The position numbers were made by a program, and so were the translations under genes. From Spirometra erinaceieuropaei (lineage: Eukaryota; Platyhelminthes; Cestoda; Diphyllobothriidea; Diphyllobothriidae): a stretch of 64,000 nt of DNA. Location of the stretch: positions 70,287 to 134,286 of the forward strand of contig CACRXP010001023.1 of NCBI GenBank assembly GCA_902702965.1, in the 5' to 3' direction. The notes beneath the pieces are model-generated. The model did no database searches. It saw nothing but the letters and a program-made list of their open reading frames with translations, and was not told the origin of the DNA. Shown piece by piece: positions 26,360 through 37,918 of the stretch (position 1 is the stretch's first letter; every line of letters begins with the position of its first letter).

Positions 26360-27540
26360 ACCACGTGTGCTAACGTCAACGTCCCTGGTCATTACAATAT
26401 ATAATGATGTAATGGGTGAGCCCGAGTTGCCCTTATACAACGAATTCCCGTGGTTTTTAAGTAAAAAGCGTCGGCGAGTGTGCGGAGAATCCAAACTGTT
26501 TACGCGCTATCAATGCACGCAGTTTGAAAATGTGGTCCTCGGATGACACATGTAAACAATTTTTCGGATTGGAATACGCAAATGTTAGATTTTTAAATCC
26601 TAAACTCGAAACAGAGTTAGAAGACCGCTTATTAATACGAAAGCTCTTCTAAAGGATTGGTGAACGTCGACGGAAAACAAAGGCAAATCTAATTTCTATA
26701 ACACCTCTGGTTTACTTGAGCAGACTAGGCATCAGTCCTGCGCATTTTTAACTGAGCCCTCATCGGTCTGACAGACAGTCTGAGCCAAGTCCCATTGAGC
26801 CACTTCATTTAGAGAATAGGTCTTTTGACCTTGAGCCACCTATGCATATCTAAAAAAGCAAAGAATCAATTTTACGGAAGTAATTCTAAAGTGTAAAGTC
26901 ATTGGTATATGTGAGCTAGGCAGAAAATTTTCTGCAGCATTAATGCTGTCATCGGTGCAATGTTGATGGTGTGTTTCGTTTTTTCTTAGCAAATGAGTGT
27001 CATGTATGTTTCCGATTGCCTTAACAGTATTCGAGAGTACCACTGCAGCAGGGAGTCTTTTCCAAGTTCCATCGAATTTCTGCGAGGCGTTTCGTCGGAT
27101 GTCCATGTGGGAGTATTTCCTCCGCAAAATGAAAAAGGGGCCACGCAGACCGTCCTTTCCAGTCATTCCGAGAATTCTTCGGTGCTTAGGGCATATACAA
27201 AAGGTTTTCCTCTTAAAAATATAGAATAGCATTATATTTTAAACGATAAACCGTCTCCACTGACCGCTTTTATCGTCGGTTTATTGAGAATTATACTGTT
27301 ATCTATTTTATCCTACATAGCCTCATTATCCAATTCGGATTTATTTATAGTTCTGTTTTTCCACCTACGAAATTGTCATTTACCCGTTTTTTAAGTTTGC
27401 ATTCTGTTATTGAGTATAATTTGCTTAGTATATACTGTGCTGTCTTGTCCACCAATATTGACAGCTTTCAGAAATCGTTTCATCATGAATGGCCTCATCC
27501 ATATATCCTCGAAGTTTCGGCAGTTATCATCCATATAAAT
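26360..27540. other. Intergenic stretch 5' of the CR1-like element
   Basis: Two overlapping open frames on opposite strands (26840-27232) show no domain. A small inverted repeat, ATAAACCG...CGGTTTAT, lies near 27247-27285. The true 5' end of the CR1-like element may lie in the last part of this stretch, but I cannot place it. Confidence 0.35.
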
Positions 27541-27573
27541 ATTTGGACTTAAGTCTCGTATTGCTTTTTCGAC

Positions 27574-28973
27574 ATGAAACCTCAGGCAACCCTTCGTCGA
27601 AATCTGCAGGAAACTAAACTTCATCTGAAACCCATTGTTCATATGAAGAAAACTGATCTAGGGGCGCTTGAGGATTTTAACAATTTTATGTCTCGTTACG
27701 GATCAATTTTTTCTGTTCTTGGTGCCCTTCTTGACGGAAAGTTGCCAACGCTTACGTCTCAGCAGTGTGAGAAGCTCATGCCTCTCATTAACCTGGTTGC
27801 TACTGAGACCGAAGACAGGCACAAACGAAGTTTCAATTCTATATTTAAAAAAGTTCCTAAGAGTAGATAGCCAATCGGTGTCGCTTTTCACTTCCCTTAT
27901 TCATGCGGCTTCAACTTTAGGGTCGCTGAGGCTAAAAGCCTTTTATCTAGGAGCAAAAATCCACCAATTCTTGTAAAACTCTTTTCGTCGATAGAAGTGG
28001 ATTTTATTTTCTCCCGTTTGGAGTGCTCGACTCAATATCTCAGGGGAAATAAACTTTTTATGCGTCGAGATCAAACTCCACTGCAACGAAGAGTTTCTCT
28101 CCCATTAACAAACGTAAATCCACCCTCGAATTCTACTCATATGCCTTTTACCTCTAAAGCAGTTTCTCCATCGTGTGTTGACCAAATCTCCCCACTACCT
28201 ACGGCGACCCCAGTTCCATCTAGCTCTTCGACTGATCACATTATCACAGAGACAGTTGAAACTAGCCCCTTTAAAACTCCCCCACGAAGCAAGGATTGTT
28301 CAAATGAGGCTCCCAAATTTACTAGGGAGCTTGATCTTAACAGTAAAGATGAGCCAGTCCTTGAAGCACAACCGACTCCCAGCACTCCGAATAGTTATTT
28401 AGTTAATAAACTTACATCGAATCAACCCCGTTTCCACGCCTAGCCACTCAGGTCTGACCTCGTGGTTAGGTCCAATAAGCTAGATGATAGTTCAGGGAGA
28501 GCTTTACCTGTTCCTGTCCTGAATTCTCAACCTAACGCCCAGTTGTGAAGCCCACTTACAAACCAGACTGCAAAATGCAAGTATATAGCAGTGCTGATAA
28601 CTTTTCCAATCCCACTGCTAGTCTGACATTCCAAATAATAAAGCCCTTTCCTGATGTTAACTGTTTCCCGAACCTATTACGTCCGCTACCTAACATAAAC
28701 TACCCCTCATATTATGCTAACAATTCCCAAAATCCTATTTTCATGCCTCCTATTTTTCCAACCCAACAAAATAGCTTTTCTCTTCCTGGGTCCTCCTCAA
28801 ATGTTTTTCCACATAATGCTGCATCTCTAGTTAGTAGTTACCCCACAAATTTTACACCGCAGCAACTTTGTCCTCCACCAATTGCTTCGTTCCAACAGCT
28901 TAATTTTCACCCTCCGCTCTTCCTCTTTTATAAGCAGCAATGCGCGAAACCTACATATTATGAATACGCTTAG
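27574..28973 (+). pseudogene. CR1-like ORF1 (RNA-binding/gag-like), frameshifted
   Basis: ORF1 proteins of CR1-type elements bind the element RNA and act as nucleic-acid chaperones. Here three open segments (27574-27870, 27997-28443 and 28545-28973) run in order with frameshifts or stops between them. The first part is charged and helical (QQCEKLMPLINLVATETEDR). The second and third are rich in Ser, Pro, Thr and Asn. No CCHC zinc knuckle is visible. Assignment rests on position upstream of the endonuclease/reverse transcriptase and on composition. Confidence 0.5.
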
Positions 28974-29086
28974 TATTGTCTCTCTCAATGCAAGATCTGT
29001 CGTGCAAAAGATGGTACACCTAAGAAGTGTAGCCGTTGACTTTGACACAGACGTATTGTGCATTACAGAATCTCGGGGAATTAGTT
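28970..29086 (+). pseudogene. CR1-like AP-endonuclease N-terminal stub
   Basis: The frame reads NTLSIVSLNARSVVQKM and then DFDTDVLCITES, the first two conserved blocks of the apurinic/apyrimidinic-like endonuclease of non-LTR elements (LNARS and the D-x-LCITES region holding the catalytic glutamate). The rest of the domain is missing. The sequence continues directly with the pre-RT linker at about 29090. The same region, longer, is seen on the minus strand at 45343-44993. Confidence 0.75.
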
Positions 29087-29094
29087 AATAACTT

Positions 29095-30787
29095 TACATG
29101 CACTCTTGATTGGCACAATATTTTTTCAAATAATGATCTAAATTTTTTCAACAATTCATTACAATGCGTAACTAAAGTTCTTCTTGACCTTATTCCTCGG
29201 AAGATTTTCAAATCGAGTGCTAATTCCACCGCTGTACCACACTTTTTTTAAAAACAGATTTAAAACGTTACGGAAGCAGTTGAAAGATCCTTCTGTGCGC
29301 TCATTATCAGTTCATCTAAGAATCGTTGAAATATTTGAACTAGCTTCGAAAATGAGGCTTGCGCGATATAGGCATAGAGAGTTTTTAGCTATTAATGACA
29401 TGAAAGCTTCTAAATCAATTGCTCAGATCTTTCGTCAAAGATCATCTGCTATGTCTCACCAAGTCATTCCGCCTATGCTTAGTACTAGCGGTGCCTTCAT
29501 TACAGAGGAGTCAGGCAGAGCAGAAATTTTAAATTCGTTCTTTGCCAAACATTTCACCATTGAAACTGACCCAATCCCATTAATTCCTCCGTTGTTTGAT
29601 GCTTCTCTTAGCATCATTAATTTTTCTCCTGAATGTATTCAAAAACTGATAAGCCATCTTCCTAACTCTCACTCCGTAGGTACGGACAATATCCCAAACT
29701 CTTTTATAAAACAGTTAAGAGATTTTCCTCCTCTGCTTAGCAAAATCTTTTCAGTATTTCTCATAAATGGCTTCTTCCTTGACTATTGGAAAACTTCTAT
29801 TAGTATTCCTGTATTTGAGTCTGGCTGTCGTTCTGACGTACAGAACTATCGAGGTGTCCATAAAACACCCTCTCTCGCCAAAATCTTTGAAAAAATTATC
29901 GCCGTAAAAATTACCGAATTTTGCATAGCCAATCAAGTTTTTAACCCTTCCCAGAATGGTTTTTTACCAGATCGCTCTTGCGAAACATGTCATCTGTCGT
30001 TTCTCAATCTACTTACCTCTCTTCGTAAGGACAATCTATCTGTCGTCGTTATTTATTTTGATTTTAGTAAAGCCTTTGATGAAGTACCACATAAAAGACT
30101 CTTGGTTAAATTGGAAGCTATGGGTATTCGCAGTCCACTAATAGACTTTCTCAGGTCATACCTGTCTAATCGTAAACAAAAGGTTTTGATGGGATCTTCA
30201 CTTTCCAGTGAAAGCCCTACTGTCAGTGGTGTCCTACAAGGTACGTTTTAGGTCCTCTTTTGTTCTTGCTTTACATAAATGATATTTCGGCAGCAGTTAA
30301 ACATTCTCAATCATTTATTTATGCCGATGATCTCAAATGTGTTTATTCTTTCAAAAAACATACGAGCCTTCATCGCCTGGAACAAATCCATGCTGACTTG
30401 CTTGCTCTCTCAGCTTGGAGCTGAAAACGGCTAATGGAATTCTCTCCGTCTAAATATCGCTATATGTGTTTTGGACCTGATAGGCTACCCCAACCGGTGG
30501 TCTTTCAAGGCACACCTATGACTGAATGTACCACCATCAACTACTTAGGTTTAAGCTACAATAGTAATCTTGATCTCTCGCCACACGCTGACAGAATTAC
30601 AGACAAAGGTGTCCAGATTTGTGGCTTTATTTCTTACAATTTCTATCTTCCTGAAATTAAATTAAGGCTCTATCGTATGTTTGTACTTCGCATTCTCGAG
30701 TATTGTTGCCCATTCTTTGGTTTGATGAATGAAGCTAGTCGTTTAAAAATTGAAAATGCCAAAGGCGTTTTTCTAAAAAACTTTTAG
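29095..30787 (+). pseudogene. CR1-like reverse transcriptase (one frameshift, one nonsense codon)
   Basis: This is the polymerase that copies the element RNA at the nicked target site. The intact frame 29184-30250 covers the linker (AEILNSFFAKHF) and RT motifs: HSVGTDNIPN, DYWKTSISIPVFESG, QNYRGV, QNGFLPDRS, motif A VIYFDFSKAFDEVPH and motif B SGVLQG. A frameshift near 30243 precedes PLLFLLYINDIS and the catalytic IYADDLK (about 30315-30335). A TGA at 30422-30424 splits the thumb region, which is open from 30434 to 30787. The copy cannot be active. Confidence 0.85.
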
Positions 30788-31317
30788 ATAAGGAACATCC
30801 CAATATTTCCTACTCAGATAGATGCCAACTAGTTAACCTAAAATTCTTATGGGTTCGAAGACTAGAAGCGGGCCTCTGTCTCCTCTTTCGCATTAATCAT
30901 AGTTCAAATTTTCCTCGGATTTCAGCACTCACCCCTAGTAGTCGCCCATACAATCTTCGCAGCTCGTCCTTGATTATACCTCCTCCAGCGTCCTCCACCT
31001 CCAAGCGCTCCCCTTTTTCGCTTCCAGATATACTTTCCTCTGGAATAACCTTCCAATAACTATAATCCATTATATACCGCCACATGCAGGCCAGTCCTGC
31101 CCGTATTTTTCTGTTGCTATTTTTTTCGAGAGGTTTTTTTCTCCTGTAAAATTAATTCAATCATTTTTAACTTTTTTTAAGGAGTTTTTTTTTCACCCCT
31201 CAATCATCATGTTTCTCAATGGACTTCTAATTTAGAAACTAGGAATTGCATTTTGTAAAGATTCGGCCTACCTCGTCTAAAACTCGCATGCAAATTTATT
31301 TTAAGTTGCTTTGATGG

Positions 31318-31331
31318 GACCCCGACGGGTC
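31318..31331 (+). other. Conserved 3'-terminal hairpin of the CR1-like family
   Basis: GACCC-CGAC-GGGTC folds into a 5-bp stem with a 4-base loop, directly before the TTTAATAAAA tail. The same structure stands at 32171-32184, at 39308-39321 (GATCC with a T-G wobble) and at 47194-47211 (a 7-bp stem of different sequence, AGTACCC-CAAA-GGGTACT). In CR1-type elements the 3' end is what the reverse transcriptase recognises, so this hairpin is a plausible RT-binding signal. Confidence 0.7.
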
Positions 31332-31364
31332 TTTAATAAAAATTATCTATCTATCTATCTACAA

Positions 31365-32205
31365 GATCTTCAGAAAATATACACACCTTTAAGAGAAGGC
31401 TACGCCTTTATCTGAATACTAACTCAATTAAACTTTTATTTTCCGCATCCTTCCCAGACAACTTTTTCTATGACACTGAGAAAGGGTCACCGGGAATTTA
31501 GTATGCCGCCATTAAATTTCCGTATCTGTTCACATTTCCTTCCTTTGTTAGTAATCTCGCTTCCTAGGATCCCTCACCAGAAATGTTAATTTTTCCAATT
31601 TTTCAGTTCATGCATCGTGCCCTCACAGAATGCGCTCCATCGACGCTCTTGGCGAAATCTTCTGTATTCGCCATATACTAGTAGTCTAGTCGCATCTCCC
31701 TTGCCCCATCCTCGGATGGACTCGAATGAATGTAACCGACCGCATCTGGGTTCCTATCGCCTCGAGACTGGTTTTCAATTTCGCCACTTATTTGCCTTAT
31801 TGAAGGCCACATACAGGCCAGTCCTGACCGATCCGCTTACTTACCCCTCCATGAAATCCGTTATACAATGCCATATACAGCTGACATTTATTTCGGCCGT
31901 GACGATGTCCGATAATAATCCATTATATACCGCCACATGCAGGCCAGTCCTGCCCGTATTTTTCTGTTTCTATTTTTTTCGAGAGGTTTTTTTCTCCTGT
32001 AAAATTAATCCAATTATTTTTAAATTTTCATGTGGAGTTTTTTTCTCAACCCTCGCTTATTATTTTTCGTAATGGACTTCTAATTCAAAAACTATGTATC
32101 GTACTTTGTACAGATTTTGCCTACGTCGTCTAAAATTCGCGTGTACATTTATTTTTACTTGCTTTAATGGGACCCCGACGGGTCTTTAATAAAAAAAATT
32201 ATTAT
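31365..32205 (+). mobile_element. CR1-like element, copy 2 (3' part only)
   Basis: The sequence starts in the region after the reverse transcriptase (AGAAGGCTACGCCTTTATCTG, similar to 46275-46300) and runs through the 3' untranslated region to the hairpin at 32171 and a poly(A)-like tail with ATTATTATTATC. It lies directly behind the end of copy 1 but is more diverged from copies 1 and 3 than those are from each other. The open frame at 31617-32072 is 3'UTR read by chance. Confidence 0.75.
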
Positions 32206-32769
32206 TATCACACTAGTGACTTCTAACAATCCAGTAGGCCAGCATGTGACTACCGCGCAGATGCCCGTAATTTAAATAAAACATATTAACTTCACCCAAT
32301 TTGCTTCCAACTAATATTCTTCACCATGGATAAAGATTGTCTCAAAGTCTAACTTCACTTTTTCACTGACAGACCACACTTTACTTTTGTCCAGGAAGGC
32401 CTTAAGGCCCCTTGCGTAACCGCAGAAGAGAGGGTCCTACATGATGTTTGCATTTCACAGTCTACTGAACGGTACCCAGGAACCCGGTGGAGTGGTCAAA
32501 ATCCAAAGGAGCGTCAGTTTGGGAGCATTAAATAAAAGTGCCACAGATACCACTGAAGGTCTCATAAAAAAGCAAACAGCAGGCAGATGGCAGATTGTTG
32601 CGAATAAACAGACCAGGAAACAACCATTGCAGTGTTTTTTGCAACCGGTCTTGTCTCCTACACATCATGTGAAATAGAGGACTTTGTAGGCTGGATTAAG
32701 AAAAAACCAGGGCAAGGGAAAAGACATCAAAAAAGAGTGACAATAATAGCAATTTAGGGGTATTTTGGT

Positions 32770-32897
32770 AGATGTTGAATGATTTATTCTGACCCAACTG
32801 CTAGAAATTCGGCGACCTTGGTGGGATTCGAATCCAAGACGTCAAGGAAAAAGCTTTAATACAACCAGTGCCATAACTACCTGAGCTACGAGGCCCC
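32770..32897 (-). repeat. SINE family 2, tRNA-headed copy (minus)
   Basis: On the minus strand GGGGCCTCGTAGCTCAGGTA (box A, TAGCTCAGG) is followed by GGATTCGAATCCC (box B), then CCAAGGTCGCCGAATTTCTAG and GTTGGGTCA. The head resembles a tRNA, and the bases CTGGTTGTA suggest a tyrosine-type anticodon region, which is weak evidence. The body motif GCCGA...GTTGGGTCA recurs at 32925-33040, 40545-40650 and 63915-64000. Confidence 0.75.
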
Positions 32898-32924
32898 ACC
32901 AGGAACCGTGAGTTTCACAACATT

Positions 32925-33040
32925 TGGGGCTTCGTAGCTCAGGTGGTTAGAGCGTTGGCTGTATGCATATTTTTCCCTTACTGTCGCGTGTGAATCCTAC
33001 CAGGTTGCCGAGCTTTCCACGGTTGGTTCAAAATGAAATT
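32925..33040 (+). repeat. SINE family 2, tRNA-headed copy (plus)
   Basis: GGGGCTTCGTAGCTCAGGTG carries a good box A. TGTGAATCCTACC is a degraded box B, and GCCGAGCTTTCCACGGTTGGT is the family body. Its head faces the head of the copy at 32770-32897 with about 30 bp between them. The open frame reaching 33325 begins in this SINE and has no known domain. Confidence 0.75.
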
Positions 33041-33329
33041 AAGAATGATGAAAATGAAATCGTCGGTTCTGTGGATTCCTCCAGCAGGGTTGGTAGGAAG
33101 CACACACGCGTTCAGTCTAATCAAAAATCTGCAGATTATAAATCTGATAGTGAACTGGATGCTGCGTACCATTTATTCACCAATATTTTTTCAGGTGCAA
33201 GAGCTAACAAGCAATTTTCAGCGGACGAGAGAAGAAAAATCTTGCTAATGATGCATTCAAATGTGCGAGAACAATTCAAGGAAATTGTACATGTCAAACT
33301 GACCGTGACCCATTTCCGACTTTAATTTT

Positions 33330-33985
33330 CAATTTTAAATTAGTCGATAGTTTTATGAGGACTGGCGTTGACTACGGCATGGGCGGGCATTCCCAAAAAA
33401 AATTCAGTTGTTTTGAAATTCTCTGTTATAACTTGAGAATTTCAAACCAACTGGATCTCCATGTTGTCCTCGTTTACTGACCCCTGAGATTGCTAAATGA
33501 TGCGGATGATGTCCCCACCACTAGGCTGGGGACATTTTTCGTAGCAAAGACGTAATGCTTATTGACGACTTCGAGTCTTCAGGCATTTATTGGGAACTGA
33601 TGTAATTTACGCGATCGGAAAACCCATTTAAACAGCAATTTACTTAGTTGTTCACTGACGCGTTTCTTGCTGAAATCGCTAAAATCATCTTGCGATTCCG
33701 CGATGGAGAGGAGTCAAGCTGTTTTACCACACCATTATTAGTGACAGTGGCTGAATTCTCGGACCGGCTTTAGTTCAGTTCAGTTGAGTTGGGAGAAGGA
33801 CGTGTGTACCTTTGAAATTCCCACTTGTTACGCGCAGAGAAACGATATCAAATACATTGCAAAGGGAGAAACATCCAAAAACTATAAAGGAAGTTTTCTT
33901 TGACCCAAATGCCAAAAGTTGCACAGATAAACAATGTATTTAGGCCATTAACAGCACTGGAAGGCATATATACTCAGCGAGGTGC
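33330..33985. other. No supportable gene
   Basis: AT-rich DNA between the SINE pair and the minus-strand Jockey/CR1-type element. I see no domain, repeat or RNA gene. Confidence 0.4.
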
Positions 33986-33989
33986 GGAA

Positions 33990-36920
33990 CACAGTGGTTA
34001 CATGAAACACCCCTAAGCCACAGGGAAAGTAATATGATTTGTGGCCTGCAAGAGTCTTGGTGAGTTTAAGCAATGATTTTCACCGGAGCTCACACATTAA
34101 TAAATTATAAACACAAACCTTACTTGGAAATTCGCAGTAATATTGCAACAGCAACAGATTGTTGCATGAGGTATCAAGACTATACGGCCGGATAGCTCTG
34201 TGGTACGCACTTTAATGTTGACCCGGCTTCCGTTAAGAAGGTTCTATGGATGCAGACCTAACAACATTCTCAAGCAACGTATTCCATGTTTCAACCACTC
34301 TGTTGGAGCGGAGGAACTTCTATGTGTCTAGCCTAGCACCAGTCATACGTAGTTTGAATAAATGACCCCCCAGGTTATTTTTAGTCGCCAACTCGAAGAA
34401 GTCTCTAGATAGAAGGCAATAGTCCTGACCGCGCAGAATGCGGGAGGCTTGTACTGGACCACCCCATAGCTGCTTGTTACTCAAAAGAAAGAGTTCAGGA
34501 TAAGCTAATTGCGTTTCCGAGGGCAGTGGGTCCTGTCTAGTCACAAGTTTGGTTGTCCGTCGTTTAACTTCTTTGAGTATGCCGAGGTCTTTAGCGATCC
34601 AGGGTTTCCATGCTTGGATAGCAAAATTCAGATGCTGCACCACGAAAGCCTGAAAGACCTTGGCGAAATAATATTCATCAAAGTGAGAGAACGTCCGTCT
34701 AAAGAGGTATAAGATGGATATCGTCGAATGGATGCCTTTGAGTAGTGCAGCGAAGACTTGAATGGATTTGTGATCTACACACCCAAATCCTTCTGAGGGT
34801 CCATTTCTTGCAATGGTATGCCAGTCAGGCGGCAGAACATGCGAGTAGGAGAACTGGCTCCGCCGACACGTAGAGTGTTAGGACTGTTCACGTTAAACGT
34901 CGAAAGTCATTCGTTCGGCCGTTACTCGAGTCGATTTATGTTTGCCTGCGATCGCACTTCGTCAGCTTCATTTTGTATGCTCCTCAAGGTCTTTATACCA
35001 TTGGCAAACATTACGACACCGCAATCCATTTCATGTGCTCAGCCGTTGACGTATATAATGAACAGAGTAGTGCCAAGAGCGGAGCCTTGGGGAACACTGT
35101 TCTTAACGGCAGCCTCTGCCTGTTGTCAGTCACTCACATGGACAGTTTAAAGGCGACCGAATAAACAGCTTTGAATCCACATCAGAAGCTTATCTCGTAC
35201 TCCTACAGGGCTGCGTTTGAACAGAACATGATGGTGAGGCACAGTACTGAAGGTCTTTTGAGGTCGATATAGACCGCATGCATCATATTCCTTCCAACAA
35301 CGGCCCGAGTCCAGTGTTATGGCCAGTAGTACAAGTTTGTCACACAGGAGCTGTCTCTGCGAAATCCGTGCTGGAAGTCGGAATGCAGATAGTTTCGTTG
35401 CAGAAACTGCATTTATTGTTGTTTAACTATTTTTTCCATAATTCTGTAGAAAACGGAGATGAGGCTGACCGGTATTTAATTGTTTGCGGGGACCCGACTT
35501 CCATCCTTATATATCAGCGTAATCTACGCTGATCTCCAGTGGACTGCCAGATATATGGCCTCGGCTGATTAATGGAAAAGCACGGGGAGTGCTTTTACCA
35601 AATTACTTGCGAGTTCCTTCAAAATCTTCGTCGGAATCTCGACGACACTGGCGATCTTGATGATTTTAGCTGTGTCAGCTCCCTTGGAACAATGGTCTTG
35701 GTGAACTGAGTGGTCTCAACAATTGCGGCCTCTTCGAGGTCACTCCCGGGAGGGCTGAATCCCATTTCCTTACCAATCGCGGACCTTAAAAAATTGAAGG
35801 ATTATCAGCTTTCACCTTATCTTCAGTGAGGTTTTCACCTTTGACAGTCCTTAGCAATGACATCAGATTCTTGTTTCGCGTGCTTTGTCTTATGTGACCA
35901 TGGAGCAATTTCGGGTTCTCCTCGCCACAGCTAAGCGGATCCAGCTCGAATTCTCTTTTATTCTGAGGATGAAATCCTTGGCTCAATGTCTTTGAATTTT
36001 GTGCGTAATTTTGGATGTAGCGTTCTTATCAGTAACCGCTTTTTACACAGTTCCTACCTTTTATTTACTTAATTTTTAAGGCCTGCGCAAGCCACCAATA
36101 TCTGTTTATTAGCCTCTTTCGTGAGAACTGGCAGTGGCTTGTGCTGAGCCTTTCCAGTACTTCTCGGGACCGTTTTCAGTCTTTGAGTAGGTATCCAGCA
36201 AACGCAAATTCCTACTCAATGCGTGTAACTTCAGTCCTCATTTGGTCGAAAGCCCTATTCCAAATGTTTCTTCTAAGTGTCATGGGTCTCTCGGGCATGA
36301 AAAGAGTGAGTACTCCCATAGTAGAACGACGTGGTAGACATGACATCAGTGCTGTCCCGTGATTTTGCAAGAGCAAGATTAAGGTGGTCGGCTTGTTGGC
36401 CTTTGCGTACCCTGGTTGGAAACGTGGCGAGTTGTGTTAGGAATAACTTTGGCCTCGTGTTCGTAAGACGACCACCAAAGATCTGTTCTAAGCTGCCTAC
36501 AATGGCCGACCTACTGTCTATGTAAAGCGCGTTAAAGTGACCCATGATCAGGATATCCAGCCGTATATCCAACTTCTCGACCTCCTACAGTAGGCGAGCG
36601 TCGGTAATACGGTCCCGTCTCGGCGGTTGATAGACTCCCAGGATATGGATGCTCGGTGAACCCGGCACCTTAATAGTCAGCCAACTCGTTGGTTTTGTAA
36701 ACCACCATTACTCCATGTTTCCCGCATATAACTTCTCCTCTCCGACGCCCTTCCCTGTCCATTCTACAAACCTGGTAGGCAGGTATGGTTAACTCACGGT
36801 CGTCAACGTGTTGAGTCAACCAGGTTTCTGTTACAGAGATTGCGTTAGGGGATAGATCACAGAGGTGGATCTTTAGCTCGCCGAAGTTTGATAACAAACT
36901 CTGCGCGTTGGTGTACATGA
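33990..36920 (-). mobile_element. Jockey/CR1-type non-LTR retrotransposon, second lineage (minus, decayed)
   Basis: On the minus strand the endonuclease start lies at 36918-36670 (YTNAQSLLSNFGELKIHLC, then SVTETWL). The middle of the endonuclease lies at 36572-36273 (DILIMGHFNA, the catalytic GDFNA block with D changed to H, and the late motif region). Scattered RT pieces lie between 35600 and 35150. The C-terminal region lies at 34643-34320 (AIQAWKPWIAKDLGILKEVK, then RGQDYCLLSRDFFELAT). Many stops and frameshifts interrupt it. It differs from the CR1-like copies around it in every motif, so it is a separate lineage. The 3' end is not sharply defined. Confidence 0.75.
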
Positions 36921-37735
36921 ATTTTAATTTTCAGTGGACGGGGAATGTGGTTATATTGTGGTTTACGCCTTCACTTAGTACGTCAGCTGCGCAGTTATTC
37001 AGACCGAACCCGTTCAATGGAAGAATGATGGACGCCACCCTGCTTGATTGTTCTGTATAACTAAATTGCCCTCCCCTCTGCTTAGCTCCTGTCTCAGTTC
37101 CAGAACTAGCAGAAGACGTTACAGCCTTTCCGCTGGAGGTGTAGTTCGGTTAAAAAACGCCTCGATTGGAGTATTGTATCCTAAATCGCCGGTAAAGACT
37201 GAAACTAGCTTGCTCGCAGCAGACACGCACAACTGTAAGAGGTCGGCAATGTGTTGATCCCGATGGATTCTCTGCCCGTTTTTCAAGACGGAATGCATCG
37301 ATCATCTTAATTATCTTAGCGAGCTCCACACAGTGGGTTTTCGCAACCCTCTGGGCCGAAGGGATCATTGCCTTTTTACTTATGGACGTAGTTTCTTTTC
37401 TTTAAACGGAACGAGAAAAAAATATATAGAGAGGGATCTATTCCAAAATGAAAATTCTACTGAAGAGAGTGGACTGAAATTCAGGAGGAATGCTCTTATT
37501 TTCGATATCCGACATTTTCCCCCGCGTTCTCCTTTTCAAGAGACTTTTTTTCATTTTCAAGACCGCATACTCTGGACGGGAAGCACACAACTTTCTCCTA
37601 GGCGGACAGTAACTCTACCAGGCACGGTATTATTTTCTGAAAGAAGAACCAGTTGGCATTTAGGTTGGGTGCTTCTATGTCTGTATTTGAAGGATTACAG
37701 ACATACAAGCACTCGGCCCAAATGGCCTGGCTTCT
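36921..37735. other. Unassigned stretch between two retroelement relics
   Basis: The plus frame 37333-37983 joins CR1-like RT sequence only from about 37740. The first 130 residues do not match the CR1-like copies in the window. Nothing else can be supported. Confidence 0.35.
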
Positions 37736-37918
37736 CCATCAGAACTTGCCACTTGGCCTTTCTTAATCTAATCACCTCTCTTCGTAATGAGCGGCAGTCA
37801 GTGGTAGTTATTTACTTTGATCTTAGCAAAGCCTTTGACAAGGTGCCCCATAGACGTCTTTTAGTAAAATTGGAAGCTCTCGGCATCCGGCCGCCTCTAC
37901 TCGACTTCATCAGGTCCT

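Larger units (their letters stand above)
27550..31362 (+). mobile_element. CR1-like non-LTR retrotransposon, copy 1 (decayed, internally deleted)
   Basis: The order is ORF1 (about 27574-28973), a stub of the AP-endonuclease (28970-29086), reverse transcriptase (29095-30787), a 3' untranslated region, a small hairpin (31318-31331), and an AATAAAAATTATC tail followed by TATC repeats. The simple-repeat 3' tail and the hairpin before it are typical of the CR1 group. The endonuclease is deleted after about 35 residues. The segment after about 31060 jumps forward by several hundred bases compared with copies at 38460-39060 and 46200-46980. The last 200 bp are almost identical to 39150-39352, so this copy and that one derive from closely related masters. 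Confidence 0.8.

Noticed and set aside
31617..32072. 151-codon plus-strand open frame
   Set aside because: It is the 3' untranslated region of a CR1-like copy. Homologous regions at 39060 and 46900 do not conserve the frame.
32770..33040. Possible tRNA genes (also at 40545, 56940 and 63950)
   Set aside because: Box A and box B are present, but non-tRNA bodies follow, copies recur, and acceptor and anticodon stems do not close. They are SINE heads.
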